Of a stretch of 64,000 nucleotides of DNA, positions 12,101 to 25,421 are shown one piece after another. The stretch spans positions 12,951,058 through 13,015,057 of the forward strand of contig NC_066587.1 in the NCBI RefSeq assembly GCF_905475345.1. The letters are read 5' to 3'. A program made the position numbers and the translations under genes. The notes under the pieces are model-generated. The model saw only the letters and a list, made by a program, of their open reading frames with translations. It did not search any database and was not told where the DNA came from. Numbering within the stretch: position 1 is the stretch's first letter; each line of letters starts with the position of its first letter. This DNA comes from Vespula vulgaris (lineage: Eukaryota; Arthropoda; Insecta; Hymenoptera; Vespidae).

Positions 12101-13870
12101 AGGATTCTTAAAGTGAGATACGCGTAGCTATTATCTGGATACACTGTAAGAGTTCGAATTAAAAACAAAAAGGGAAAGAAAAAGAAAGAAAATAAAGAAA
12201 AGTTGTTCTATGGGATTCTCTCGATATACTCTTGAGGTATGTGAAGTATGAGTTAAAACTTTTAGGACATCTTGGATGTAGCTTATGAATACATGATTTA
12301 ATGTGGTTTTGTGTGTATAAATGTATGTATGTATGTATGTATGTTTTATTTTATTTCCACTGTTATACCATGACTATAACTTTATCTATCTGAACGAGAA
12401 GTACGTCAGTTGCATAGACATTTTCATGGGGTACGTGAAACATAAAAGATCGAGTATACTTGACTATACGTATAGCATCGAATCTACAATATCTTTCTCG
12501 TTCGTATTTTTACTTTGTTATTTATCGTACGAATTAACATATTGACTGATACATTCGTCATAAGTGACATATCACGTCAGCTGTCTTTTCACATTCAGTT
12601 CGAACGTAGTGGTGATGGTCGTCGATGATCGGTGTTAGTAAATTTGTCAAAATAATTATTACAAACCATATGTATCATATTCAATAATGCAGATAATTAG
12701 ATAACTTTACTTTTAAGATGTATACATATTTTTTTCCTTTGTTGCAAATAAAATAACGACAATATGAAATAAAACGTAGTTATATATTCATATATATTTA
12801 TAACGTATGAATTACTATTTCGAATATATTTAATGATTAATTAATTCACTCGTCATAACACGTAACAATTAATGTTTTAAGATAAATCGATTTATTTAAC
12901 AACGTATGTATATATTTCGACCATTATTATCTGCAACTTCTTTTTCGAAATACGAGAGAGAGAGAGAATAAGACGACGAGAGAAGATAAAGCTGATATAT
13001 TCGACCGATGAGAGTTACGCGTTGAAAACCGAACGATCGGGCGATTCGCTTTCGTCTTGTCTGCTTTTACTTGCTCGTTCTTCGCGATCTCGTAGTGCTT
13101 GCCAAACGCAAACAGCGTTCTGTTTACGCTAATATAAAGCGAGCCTGACGATGGACCGATAGCTCCGAAATTCTTCGAGGATGTTCCTCGTGTATTATTC
13201 AGGGTCCGTTTACTTCTCTACTCTCCCACGAAAAAAGACTTGGTACTTTTTTTTTTATCTTTCTTTTTTTCCCTTTTCCTTTTTTTCTTTTTTATCCCTT
13301 AGTTTTCCTTTTCTGTTCTTTTAGTACTGTCTGGATTCTCCGAGCCTTCACGACGGAATAAAGATGTCCGACACCGATTAAAGACTTGTTTGGTTCGTCG
13401 TAAAGTGTGTCCTTCACAGACTCCTCTTCTCTTCGATAAATGAGAGAGATGGTCATTTTTTATTCGAAACGTTTCACAAATTTGTCTTATTTTTAATTTT
13501 TTAACTTTTCAATTTCCGTTTTTATTATGTTTATGCGTATGTTAATATTACAGATTTTTTTTTATATTTGTCTTTCTTTTGCTTTTATTTTTTTTTATTA
13601 TATCGAAATTATATAAAAATATTCGCTGTCGTTATCTCGAAAATCGTCATATAAGATGGTTGAGATCTCAGAGGAATATATATATATATATTTTTCTTTT
13701 TTTCTATAGTATCGGAGTGATAAAAGAACGAAAGAAAAGTAGAGCATGGCCCGACGATGGATGCGTCCATTGTTGTCCGATGCAGCCGACGAATCAACGT
13801 CGTTTTAGTCCTCCATGTCTTTGCCTTTCTCGCTCTGATTCTTTCTTGTCAATGCATCTTCCGACTCCGT

Positions 13871-13875
<5 letters not shown>
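12101..13875. other. AT-rich unique DNA
   Basis: Contains a (TATG)n run at 12,321-12,344, a short GA run at 12,955-12,968, and a moderately GC-rich stretch at 13,010-13,210 with no recognisable product. T-rich runs lie at 13,240-13,300 and 13,555-13,600. Nothing here supports a gene. Confidence 0.65.

Positions 13876-13929
<54 letters not shown>
13876..13929. repeat. (TC)n microsatellite
   Basis: About 54 bases of uninterrupted TC repeat inside two overlapping plus-strand open frames that are otherwise unrecognisable. Confidence 0.95.
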
Positions 13930-13932
<3 letters not shown>

Positions 13933-15568
13933 TTCTTATACTTCTTCGTATCTCTCTAACTTTTTACCTCGACTCTCCTTTTCAACCCTCTCTTGCTTCG
14001 AGTCAACCCTCGAGCGCGAATCTTTTTTTATCCGTCTCTTCCTTATCTCCATTCATTCTTCGATCATTTAGATATACAAAAAAAAAAAATGAGACGATAA
14101 TATCAATCGAATTAGAATCGAAGAAAAAGCTAATATATCCGAATAAAAATTCTCGACCTCGTCTTTATTATAAGAGAAAAAAAGGGTAAAAGGGAGTAGA
14201 AAGAAAAAGTAATGATCGATGAAATCATTGCGTATCCGTTTTCACGTAATGATCATTTTCATGTATATTTCTATTGTCGTTTTAATCATCTCTACTTTTT
14301 TTTTTCGTATATACGTATATACGCACATTATAAGATGAAGATTAAGAAGACTCAACGAGGTCAAAAACTTGATAATCATTAGACATCCCATACGGAAGAA
14401 GAATCGCATTGCGATGATATATACCCACGATTCCGGATTGGTGCATAGAACGAAGAATAGAAATATATAGGTATCCTTCATCAGTATGAAAAAAAGCGAG
14501 AGAAGAGACTGCTCTCGTTCGGAGCTCACACCGATGATGACAGAAACCCTCGGAGTCGTTGGAGAAAAAATATGGGTTACTACGAATAAGTACTTCGAAC
14601 GATTACTTCCGTGAACAATCGGAGAGAGACGTTCCTTTCGTATCGCGATTTCGAGACGACGAAAAATAGTAGTAGAAAAAAAAAGATAACGCGAGTTTTA
14701 CACACACACACACACACACACAGACGAATGGAGCCAAACGTACACACGTAAAGTATAAAGAAAGGAAAAGAAGAAAACGAAGAAGAGAAAGAGGAGAGGA
14801 AGTGGGTCGTTTTCACGTTGATGCTGCTGCTTTTTTCTTTGTCCTTCGTTTTTCGATTCTCCTCGAAGAGTTGTAGAAATGACGAGAAATCCTACTTCAT
14901 ACATAAGTACGTAAATACATGTGTCTGCGTGTGTATGTTATGTATGTATGTTATGTTTTGTGTGTGTGTGTGTGTGTGTGTAGGAAGGGTTGTATAGGTG
15001 GGTTTGTTATTTAATTTCTTTTTTTCTTTCTTTTTTAATTATTTCCTTTATTTTCCCTTATTAACAAACGTATCGTGCGGTACAATAAAATACATCACGG
15101 AATAAATAATAACTGTAATTTGTTTGGAGAAATTTTCACGAGTTCATAAATTGACGATGACGAAAATGACGAGATGGATGAATGAATATGTTCCCGTTTA
15201 ATTGGGAAAAATATACGCATGTGCGATTTCATATGGAAATTGTGTTTCATTAATTTGATCCTAAATGTTATCGTTCGATTCGAACTACGAGAATTTGTAA
15301 TCATTTTTCTTTTTCTTTTTTTTCTGCTTTTTTTCTTTTTCTTTTTCTTTTTCCTTTTCTTCTTCTTATGTTCAAGATTATTCCAAATCCCAGGATATGT
15401 TTCAGTCGACGATAAATATTCGTTCGTTTTACGATATACGTATATATGTTGACAAGTAGATGCGATCTTACGAGAGTTTTAACGTAAAGTTTTCACCCTC
15501 GCAAAAGTTATTTTTTTTCTTTCTTTCCCCTTAATTCTTTTTTTTTTATTTCCTTTTCTATAGAGAGG

Positions 15569-15604
<36 letters not shown>

Positions 15605-18296
15605 TTACAGATGACAAAGTTTCTCTTAAATATCGCAGGATTTCGTGAGCCGACGTCTTTTTCAAATCTCGAATCGAAATCGGTCACAGTCTCGCATAAG
15701 TTCTCAGCGTTACGAGGGAATATATCTTCCTGGCGTAGTAGTTCTCGCGAAATTTTCCTTTAAATAATTCAAGACCTTTTTTCTCTCTCGAAGGATCAGA
15801 CACGCGGCTGGTAGCTATGAGATCAAGGAAATCCGACTTTAGCTGCTGCTACTGCCATACTACGTTCGGGTTAAAGTATGGAAGACGCGTAGGAGTAACC
15901 AAGGAGGAGGAATATACAGAGAGAATTTATCGTTCCGTTTTCGACGCCACAAACAATGTTAGAAATATTCTCGAAATATTCAGAAGTAATAATAAAGTGT
16001 GTATGTATTTCGTATGCGTGCGCGCGCGCGTGTGTTTAATATGTATGTAATATTATACATTGTTTAATATATATCTATATAGTTATATATATATGCATAT
16101 TGTTTAATATGTATTTATATAGTTAGTGAATTATTGTTACATTTTCTTTTTCAAGCTGGTTCTCTTTATAACAAGTTTAATGTTTTTAATTGCGTGCAAT
16201 CATTAAGATATATAACGCCTTTTATAGATAGATAAATGAATAGAAACGAGTTTTCTTTTTCACCGGAAGCTTTTTATTTCTTTTTTTTTTCTTTCCTTCT
16301 TTTTTTTCTTCTTTTTTTAGCTCATTAAATTTATAACGTCATTGCATATTTATTACGTATACCTCTGTTTTTTGATGCATTGAAAAGCATCGCGCGTCAT
16401 TGTTGCTTTTCACAATAAATATCATTTAGCAAAATTCATTCAAGTTTTTGTAATTATAGAAGTGGGTCGCGTTCTTGACGCGTTAACGATTTTATTAGTA
16501 TCCTCCATTCTCGTACCCCTTTTAACGATTTTTATTATATTTATAAATAAAATTATCTAGGACATATAGTCGATTGCCGTATGTATATACATTGCTATTA
16601 TAAATAAGTTAATAAATATAGAAATTTTCTATTACCCCGATTTATCGTCAATCTATAACGTAGTTATCCGTACGATATGCTCGACGAATAATAAAACGGA
16701 GAATAATAAAACATAATTATTAACTCGATCTGGCGATCAATTCGATTTAATTCGATTCGATCCGATCCGATTCGATTCCGTTCACGCTGCTTCGCATTCC
16801 TATTAATTCATTATCATCGAATGTCTCGTATGATCGGCTCTATTTCGTATTTCGTGATTCGAATGAAGCGATTCGGTTTACGTACGTATGAGAAGAAGAG
16901 AAGGAAAAAAAAAATAATAAAAGATAAGCGAGTGCTTGGCATACTTGACTGCAATGGAAAAAAGAATATAAAAAAAAGGGAAACAAAAAAGAGAAAAATT
17001 TTGATTGCTGGAAATTTTCGACGTGAGAGAGAAAGAATAAGAGATAACAAGAAAGAGAAAAAAAGAGAGAAAGAGAAAAAAAGAGAAAGAGAGAGCAGAC
17101 GATCCTTGCGGAGTTTGATTGAAAGGTAAAAGAGGAAGGCAGCCGTGCGAGGAAGATGGATCGTACTTCACCGATGAGAGAGGATAAAGAGTGAACGACG
17201 GAAAACCGATAGAAGAAGTGAACGCGAGAGAAAGGTCCATCGTACATAAGTAATATATACGTATACACGCGATCCATGTTTGTATATATGTATGTATATA
17301 CAGAAGTACAGGCTCTTTCGCAAACGAGTGCCTGAACTTTTCCTCGAGTACTCAACTCGTTCGTTCCTTTCTCCTCTTCCTCTTCCTCTTCATCCTCCTC
17401 CTCCTTCTCATTTCGTCCTCTTTCTCTTCTTTTTACATACCTTGTAGAGAGTCTCTCTCGTTCTCTCTTTCTCTCTCTCGAGTTAAGAACTTAATAAGAA
17501 TTTACAACGAGTTCTGAATCGTTATTTCGTTTAACGTTACTTGTAATCATTCATAATATTCTTATACTTATTCTTATTCTTATCATTATTAATTATTATT
17601 ATTAAATATTATTAAATATTGTCATTGTTATTATTTGATATCTTATGTAATGATTTATTACGAGATAATATTTAAATTATATAATATTAATATAATAATA
17701 TTATTTATATTATTATTATTTCTTAATAATAATAATAATAATATTAATGATAGTGATAATAAGAATAATAAGATATCTGAATAGTTTAATATTATATTAA
17801 TATAAACGAAAAGAATTTACAAAGTAATGACATCATTCTTGTAAAAGTTTTCAAAGAAATATTATTGTATTTTGTGTTAAATACATTTAATAGGAAATTC
17901 GTATACGTAGTACGTACGAGACAGGAGTGACAGACGTGGTTGAAAGATCGAATGAAAGAAAAAGTTGTAGATACTAGGAAGTGGTAAATCTTTCTTCCGT
18001 TAACCATCGTTCCTTCTTTCGTCACTCCTTTCCGAGGAAAAGGGTTTATCCAGAGTGAACGTTAAAAAGGAGAGAAAAACATTTCCGCGTGTGAAACGCA
18101 CCCGAGCGTGTCTTTGTTGATTGATCGATGTTCGAGAACGATCGGTACTTACTCCCTTTTTTCGCTGTCTTAACTTCGACGATCCTTTCGTGAAACACAA
18201 TGAAACACGATTCTCGTAAAACGATCGTATCTAAGATTGATTTAGTTTTTAGTAATTTTTCATCATTAATTTTCCACCGTTAGTGCAACTATGTTC

Positions 18297-18300
<4 letters not shown>
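13930..18300. other. AT-rich DNA with TG, GA and TTA repeats
   Basis: Contains (CA)n at about 14,700-14,721, (TG)n at 14,960-14,981, a GA tract at 15,561-15,604, T-rich blocks near 15,305-15,360 and 16,280-16,320, a TTCGA/TCCGA period-5 repeat at 16,741-16,783, a purine tract at 17,030-17,095, and a strongly AT-rich block with many TTA/TAA words at 17,570-17,790. Open frames of up to 171 codons are Ser-Leu-Phe-rich pyrimidine translations. I see no gene. Confidence 0.65.
16741..16783. repeat. Period-5 repeat (TTCGA/TCCGA)
   Basis: Eight consecutive pentamers, mostly TTCGA or TCCGA. One of several unrelated period-5 repeats in the window. Confidence 0.85.

Positions 18301-18302
<2 letters not shown>

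Positions 18303-18342
<40 letters not shown>
18303..18342. repeat. (GA)n microsatellite
   Basis: About 40 bases of pure GA, followed by an A-rich tract with AAATAA words to about 18,400. Confidence 0.95.
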
Positions 18343-18346
<4 letters not shown>

Positions 18347-19077
18347 AAAAAGGAATGAAAATAAAGATAAAAATAAAAGTAAAAATAAAAATAAAAAAAA
18401 TAGATGTGAATAGCATTAAATGGATGAAACGATTGACGAATGAAGCGAGCTAAATCGGAAAATTCAACAGGTTATTATAGCACACGTTAAAATACATAGG
18501 GAATGTAAATTACTACAGGAGGATGGAACGTGATTGAGACACGGCAAAAAATCGACACGGCAAAGAGCGGAGGTTAAATTAGAAAAGAACGAACGAACGA
18601 ACGAACGAGAAGCGAGTAACGATGATCGATAGGCTGCAACGTGCTTCTCCGTTCTACGAACGGTGTATGGTTTTTCCGGAGGGCTTCTATAAAAGCGAGA
18701 GAAAAACAGTGGGCGCTCTCGTAAATTATCAAAGCATAACACGTAGATACTACATACCCTATAGATCACTTTGTATGGGTATAGAACGTTCACGTACACA
18801 TATCTATACGTATAAAACTACGCTCATGGCGATCTTTTTACAAATCGTTTACCTCATGGAATTTTTTCGACGATCTAGAAAAAACATCGTATCGATTTAC
18901 ATCGGTTTAAAAATGGGTTTCAGGATAAATAGTTAAAAGTAAATTATTATTCTATGGACGTTAACTAGGATGGATATTTTCTGCTTATAATTAAAACGAG
19001 TCACTCGTGCGAACGGAGAAATTGCGGTATAGACTTTTCAAGCATTATGAGTTTTTATGTGCGTACGTGAGTACCGA

Positions 19078-19078
<1 letters not shown>
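18343..19078. other. Unique DNA, no gene recognised
   Basis: Includes a (GAAC)n run at about 18,589-18,608 and a TATAAAAG word at 18,688-18,695 without a correctly spaced initiator. A 111-codon minus-strand frame and a 104-codon plus-strand frame overlap here, and neither resembles a known family. Nothing further is seen. Confidence 0.55.
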
Positions 19079-19136
<58 letters not shown>

Positions 19137-19145
19137 GTATGTATA
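19079..19145. repeat. (TA)n-(TATG)n compound microsatellite
   Basis: About 44 bases of TA repeat run directly into TATG tetranucleotides. Confidence 0.95.
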
Positions 19146-19240
19146 AGCGCTTTGTAAATCGTATACATAAAATCTACATTTCTCTTTCTCTTTCTCTCTC
19201 TCTTTCTCCCGAGAAAGAGACAGATGAAGAGAAACAGAAA

Positions 19241-19248
19241 CAGAGAGA

Positions 19249-19337
<89 letters not shown>
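19241..19337. repeat. Long (GA)n microsatellite
   Basis: Nearly 100 bases of GA repeat, uninterrupted for about 85 bases from 19,252. It is the longest pure dinucleotide run in the window. A complementary TC-rich stretch lies just upstream at about 19,180-19,208. Overlapping Ser-Leu frames on the minus strand are artefacts. Confidence 0.97.
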
Positions 19338-19339
<2 letters not shown>

Positions 19340-19446
19340 CGAGACATCCATTGATGCACCTTCTCATCCAACCGTTCGATAGAGATATGAATATGCAATA
19401 TACCTATACATACATATAGATATGCATATAACTATATATCATGGAA

Positions 19447-19449
<3 letters not shown>

Positions 19450-19491
<42 letters not shown>
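19450..19491. repeat. (TA)n microsatellite
   Basis: About 42 bases of pure TA, followed by alternating CG, TG and TA purine-pyrimidine words to about 19,523. This gives a longer alternating purine-pyrimidine stretch. Confidence 0.95.
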
Positions 19492-19492
<1 letters not shown>

Positions 19493-19523
19493 GCGCGTAC
19501 GTGCGTGTGCGTATATATATATG

Positions 19524-19876
19524 TGTTTATTGTACACGTGTATATATGTGTATATTCTGCCAATTTCTATGTACCTTGGAAATTATGTTAATTATATGAC
19601 ATGTAGAGGTACGTTTGTGCGTGTGCTGGACACGATGGCATAGGCATACTGTCCATAGATGCATACGTTTGCACGTAGCTAGCAGAGAACATTTCGTATC
19701 CAAGGGATGACGCGATGGCACGTGTTACGTGCATGTGCAAGAGAGAATTCCCTCTCTCTCTCTCTCTTTCGTATTTGTGATGGTACAAGCTATGGCAAGA
19801 TATAGCGCGGAGAACGTTTTGTGGGTACCTATGACGGCAGCAAAATAACCTTCCGTTCTCTCTCTCTCTCCCTCTC

Positions 19877-19915
<39 letters not shown>

Positions 19916-20474
19916 ATGTATGCGGTTAGGGTAGTGTATATGTTGTATAGCATGGGCGTCTGATAAACTCGCCGGCTCTATTTTAGTATACCGTCGGCCG
20001 AGCGCGAACAGATGTAAAACGTACGGTTTCTGCAGGCGCACGTGCCCGGAACCCAAAGAAATACGACTCTAGCAGACGTCTCTCCTGGGCACGTAGTGTG
20101 ATACGATGGTAGCCTAGTGGTGGTGGTATTCTTGATAAAGCAAGCTGGACAAAAGCGTTAATCTTTTAGCGTCACGATAACAGCGGACTCTCTCCGTGCT
20201 CGAAAGAATTCGTAAAATCGTGTGAACGAGATTCGAGGTGTTACATTTTTTCGCCGTTTCTGTATTTCCTTCTTTCTCTTTTCTTCTTCTTCTTCTCTCC
20301 CTCTCTCTTTCTCTCTCTCTCTCTCCCTTGTTTTTACTCAAAACGTTTCTTTTTTGGCTTATGTTTATCGCGCAAGACGCATTCTCGCGTATCTTTTTTC
20401 AACGTTAGCTCACCTTTTTCATTTTTTTTCCATTTCATCGTACGAAGATAAATAAGATTATCTTTGGTCCTTTG
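19524..20474. other. Unique DNA with TC tracts
   Basis: Moderate-GC unique sequence at 19,930-20,120. TC tracts lie at about 19,755-19,770, 19,855-19,915 and 20,290-20,330. A GTGGTGGTGG triplet-like word occurs near 20,118. No gene is recognised. Confidence 0.6.

Positions 20475-20506
<32 letters not shown>
20475..20506. repeat. (GA)n microsatellite
   Basis: About 30 bases of pure GA. Confidence 0.95.
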
Positions 20507-20722
20507 GTGGAGGAAGGAAGAAAGGTGGGAACGAAGAATTGATGTGAGTGAAAAACGTTGAAAAGATTTTTCTAATAAATTCATTCTCAAATTTTTACTA
20601 CTTATTCTTCGGTTATCGTTACGAAGATGATTTTCTTTCGTAGAGAAAATTGTTTGAATTTGTCGAAAAAACAATTTCATATAGAAAGCTTAGACGATAA
20701 GAAACGATATCGCCAATCGATA

Positions 20723-20780
20723 AGTTCGTTCGTTCGTTCGTACGTTTGTTCGTTCGTTGGTTGGTTTGTTCGTTCGTTCA
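20723..20780. repeat. (GTTC)n-type tetranucleotide repeat
   Basis: Degenerate GTTC/GTTG/GTTT tetramers over nearly 60 bases. The corresponding frame reads as Phe-Val-Arg-Ser words and is not a gene. Confidence 0.8.
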
Positions 20781-21039
20781 TTAAGTTTCTCTTCTTATCG
20801 TTGATCTTACACGATAGGAGAGATAAATACACGATACACGTCCAACGATAATTAGATATATCGCGTTGGAAAGCTCGCTGAATCGACTCCTTTGAGAAAT
20901 AAAAAGAGGTCGGACAAGGTCCGACTGGAAATATCCTTTTGAAGTTCGTGTCGAAAGTTTCGATTAAATGTTTTAAGACTTTCTACGAGGATAAAGATAA
21001 TTAATTAGTTAGTAGATAAATAAATATATATATGTAATA

Positions 21040-21420
21040 TATATATATATATATAAATAGATAGATGGATAGATAGATAAATAGATAGATAGAGAGGCAG
21101 ACAAATAGATAAGAGTAGAGAGAACGAAGGAAATAAGGTGGGTGGGTGAAGAAAGAGGAAGAAAAGGTGAAGGGAAAGAGGTAACGAGGGAAATAAATGG
21201 AATGGCGAAGACAAAAGGAAGAGCTGAAGTCGAAGATCGAGAAAAAAAAAGAATCGAGACGCGTGGATGGTAGAGATGGAAAGGGAGGGAGGAAGAGAAA
21301 GAAGGGGAGGAATTGGCAAGCACGGCCGCGTATGAAAGGGAAGGAAGGAAGGAAGGAAGGAAGGAAGAGAAAGGTATAGAGAAAGAGAGAGCGAGAGAGA
21401 GAGAGAGAGAGTAAGGGAGG
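21040..21420. repeat. Long polypurine tract with GATA, GGAA and GA repeats
   Basis: TATA words pass into a TAGATAGA tetranucleotide run (about 21,057-21,097) and then a purine-biased stretch holding GGAA repeats at 21,343-21,367 and a GA run at 21,388-21,412. The 147- and 174-codon minus-strand frames here are Ser-Leu-Pro-Phe translations of the pyrimidine strand, not genes. Confidence 0.8.
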
Positions 21421-21539
21421 GACGCATTGGGGATAAAGGGATTAACACACGACGACGAAATGCGGTGAGCTCCGCGCGTTCGCCGACAAAATCGTATTTG
21501 TTCGAGCCGGCCGCGTTTCCTCTTGGCGTTCATTTTCCA

Positions 21540-21548
21540 CCCTCTCTT

Positions 21549-21579
<31 letters not shown>

Positions 21580-21820
21580 TTCTTTCTTTATTTTCGTACT
21601 TTTCTCTATCAGGGACCGTATCGTTCCCGATTTCTCGCGATATTCGATTCTCTATCTCATTCTTTTTCACAATTTATTTCTCCGTCTCTTTCTTTTTTCT
21701 CTTCTTTCACAGTTTATTTCTCTTTCTCTCTTTTACTCTTTCCCTTTCCATTTGTTTTTTTCTCTTCGTTCTCTTCATTCTCTTTTTCTTTATCTCTCTA
21801 TCTTTCTTTTCGATTTTACA
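21540..21820. repeat. Pyrimidine-rich tract
   Basis: Nearly 300 bases dominated by TCT, TTC and CTC words, complementary in character to the purine tract at 21,040-21,420. Overlapping plus-strand open frames of 142 and 158 codons are low-complexity Ser-Phe-Leu strings. A CAG preceded by pyrimidines ends near 21,826 and could serve as a splice acceptor, but no exon is identifiable after it. Confidence 0.7.
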
Positions 21821-22050
21821 ACAGTTTCCAAGTGTCGGGAAACAAAAGCGAACCGAGACGAAAAGTAATTTCCAAACGGATCGAAAGGAATAAAATCGAG
21901 AATGATTTCTCCTTCGATAACGAGAAAGGAGCGCGTTTGTTGTTTATTCTCGCGGTTCGTATTCGCGGTCAGAGAATTCGCTGGGAATGTGCCGATTGAT
22001 CGATGTACCGCTGCAAATATCGCCTGGAAATTCGAGAACGACGATTCTAT

Positions 22051-22093
22051 CTCCTCCTCCTCCTCCTCCTCCTCCTCCTCCTCCTCTTCCTCC
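22051..22093. repeat. (CTC)n triplet microsatellite
   Basis: About 13 CTC triplets. The plus frames read as poly-Ser or poly-Pro. Confidence 0.95.
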
Positions 22094-24517
22094 CACCTTC
22101 TGTTTGACCTTACTCTCGAATAATCATTCGAACGCGTTACCTACGTTTGCTCTCATAAAGAAACGAAATGAACTAGAATTAGTTGGTTCTTTATTTATTT
22201 CTCTCTCTTTTTCTCTTTGTTTTTACTTCATAATTATATATCTCCCGTTAATCATCTTTGGTAAATTATTTTAATTAAAATATCTCGTTAATTAATTGAT
22301 ATTATTATTTGAAGAACATTGTTTATCGAACGTAAATGTTCGTTGGATATATTCTGTAAAGAATATTTTGAAGTGAGATATATCGCATGATAAAGTAAGA
22401 AAGTACCGAGAGTAGGGTCCATCCTTCACGTAAATAGAGAATTACGAGCCTCGAGGGTAACCCAAGGGAATATTCTTTCTTTCTCTTTCTCTTTTTGACT
22501 TTCTCTCTGGAGGTCGCAGGACTCGTATTATACTTACTCGAGAGAATCACTTTTCTTCTGCGTCATTCGTCTTGATCGCTACTCCCTCACTGCTGGTAGA
22601 AATGTATAATGATCTCTTTTTAATAGACTACACCATCCCTTCTTTCGTTAATACAACGTCATGTATACACGACTATTTACCATCGTAATAGCATTTCAAA
22701 ATAAATCACGATGTATTTTATGATACTCACGGAAAGTCATTTTTTTCTTTTTCTTTCTTTCTTTTTTTTTTAAGGGTGTGGAAGTATCATAAAATAATAT
22801 CATAGTAATGAGAATTTCTGAAGAAAATTAGTTCTTAAAACTTTCGATCGAATTTCGTGATGAAATTCGTATGTTATTATCTGTATATGTAAATACAGAG
22901 AGAAAGCTTGTCAAATTTTGCAAAATGATATTTTGACATCATATAATAAACAATTGTATTATCAAAATGTGCATTTTAAAGTGACGTTCTTCTGTCAGTG
23001 TCGACCAAAGGTTGATGTCGAATTTATTACGCGCGACAGATTCGCAGGAATTTCATATTATATCCTGCAATCGACAATATTATTACCTATCTCACATCGC
23101 TTGCAATATTCTCCGTTGTAACAAAGCATTTATAATCGTGCTTTTGTACGCGTTATATAAAATTGTCTGAAAATTTACATTTTTATTAAAATCGGATATA
23201 CTAATAGCAGACCGATGTAGAATTATTTCTAACGGTATTCCTTTAAATTAAATATCGATTTAATCGATAGCATTGGAAAGGATTTTCTCTTCCTATCTAT
23301 CGAAGACAAGAAAATCTTCGAAGGGTAGATTTACTTTGAGAATACAACATTTTCGCAAAGGCAAACGCATTGAAATGCATTGAATGCACGTGCTCTCTCG
23401 CGCTCGTTTATCAAGGATATGTATGTTTCAACGACAAGAGCACGCTGCGACCTTTGAGCGTGCCTTTGATTAAGAGACACCACTGATTTTGAAATTAGCG
23501 TAGTCGAAAGGGTGGTGCATCGAACGAGGAATTGATTTGGAAATGAAACTGGGAGACAAGAGGGGAGAGAGGGAGAGAGGGAGGGAGAGAGAGAGAGAAC
23601 TATCAGACAATATACTCTCTTAGACAAGAACAAAAGCCCTAGATCAAAGTTAGCGATCTCTTGTTCAATAGCGATATTACGCAAGGAAACGAAAAAAAGG
23701 GTTACTATTCCAATCAAACCGATTTATCTTCGATCAAATTGCAATTTCCTTATTTTGAGATTTTTCGATTTCGAAAAGGGATTACCAAAATTTCCAGTTA
23801 CCCTTGTGATTGTTCGAACCAACCTCCCTTTAGGTTTTTTATTTTCCTAGTTTTCTTGTTCTTTGTTTTTGTTTTTACAGCTTTTTTCGTTTCCTTCTTT
23901 CTTTCTTTTTCTTTTTTTTTCTTGTTTTCATTTCGATTCTTTTTTTTTGTTTTCCCCCGTCCTCCCCGATTCCCTTTGTAGAGGCGTTCGTTGTTGGAAA
24001 TACAGAAAATTTCATTTGCTTTTCGCGCGCCATTACCTCTCGGAAAACAAACGAGCGTTGTGTCAGCGGCACGCGCTAGAATAATTCGTTAAATACATAT
24101 AACGGACGGGGCCGATACGTCCCAGGAGAGTTTGATAGCATGAAAATTTTAGGGAAAGGTTTCAGACGAGATATTTTATTCGTATCGACGGTTTACTGTT
24201 ACTGATCGAACGAAAAGAGGGATTGGATTTGATGGAGAAGAACGAATAGTAGCTTCTCCAAAGTTCGGTATGTATTATGGATATATAAAAGTTAACGTAG
24301 TCTGATCTCTTTCTCTCTTTCTCTCTCTGTCTCTCTTTTTTTCCTTTTCTTCTTTTTTTTTCAATTCGTTTGTTAACGCAGATATCGTTCCCATGGGGGT
24401 TCTCCATAATTTGTGGAAAATGGTAGTTCGGGGCATCTCGTTAATCATTGACGGCTCGGTCGGCCACGTGGACTTGATCGGTTTCCCTCGAAATTTGCGT
24501 CTTTTTATTTTTATTCG

Positions 24518-24520
<3 letters not shown>
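22094..24520. other. AT-rich unique DNA, no gene
   Basis: Mostly unique sequence. Imperfect GA runs lie at 23,560-23,600, T-rich blocks at 22,740-22,772 and 23,870-23,955, and a TC run at 24,308-24,340. Around 22,920-23,120 there is a 67-codon frame of normal complexity with no recognisable similarity. Nothing else supported. Confidence 0.6.
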
Positions 24521-24525
<5 letters not shown>

Positions 24526-24550
<25 letters not shown>

Positions 24551-24648
24551 TTCTCTTTCTCTTGCTCTTGCTCTCTCTTGCTCTTTCTCTTGCTCTTTCT
24601 CTCTCTCTCTCTCTCTCTCTCTTTCTATCTCATTCCCCGTTCTTGCAG
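24526..24648 (+). other. Pyrimidine tract ending in an acceptor-like site
   Basis: A TC/CTTG repeat of about 100 bases is followed by a C/T-rich segment ending TTCTTGCAG at 24,640-24,648. This fits a 3' splice acceptor: a long polypyrimidine tract, then CAG. The sequence after it is non-repetitive for about 80 bases, but no frame resembles a known protein and I see no clear donor, so no exon is called. Confidence 0.2.
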
Positions 24649-25024
24649 CATTCGGTTGCACGGACAAGAATTCGAGAGGCCACGGACCAGGAAATGCAAT
24701 TAGGGGAGGAAGTTCCAATGCGAATTGAAGGCTATTTTTTCTTTTCCATCAGTAGCACCACGGCGAAGAGAGAAAGCGCGTTCGAGCGAGAGAAAGAGAA
24801 AGAGAGATAGCTAGCTCGCGCTAGAGAGGAAGCATTCTCTCTCGCTTTCCGCACCCCTTGGCGCATTCAACTCTTGTCCAGTGGGCAATGCACATTGTTC
24901 GGGCGATACGAATCCACCTCTATTGACGTTACCGTTCGTCCAACGTTCGCTCAGCACGGCACACCGATGTATATACTGTATATATATATATATATCTTTC
25001 GTAACTCACCCCTATCTTTCCTCC

Positions 25025-25056
<32 letters not shown>

Positions 25057-25421
25057 CTCTCTCACCCTTTCCTGACAGTACAACAGCGCGCATCTTTATT
25101 AGAATTTTATTGGATCGCCGCGACCGCTTTCATTAAGCTGGATGTAGCTAATTGAGTCGAGGCTTTAGTTCCGTTACCTCTCCCCCCTCTCTTATTTGGC
25201 CCTTCGTCAGGCAATTTCTCCTCTCCTTCTGTCTTCTCGTCGTCCTTTTTTTCCCTCTCCCACCCTCCTTATTTTTTTTTCTTTTTTCTCTTTTTTTTCT
25301 TCCTTTTTTTATAATCTTTTCTCAACTCTTTCAAGGACAACGTACCTTGATATAAATATAATAACACGTTTTTGCTTCTTTTTCTGCTTTTTCTTCGGTT
25401 CCTTTATCATCTTCACTTTTT

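Noticed and set aside
13130..13165. TATAAAG promoter near 13,132
   Set aside because: No initiator lies about 30 bases downstream, and the surrounding sequence has no exon features.
18688..18720. TATAAAAG promoter
   Set aside because: The TATA-like word has no initiator at the expected distance and leads into no transcript-like sequence.
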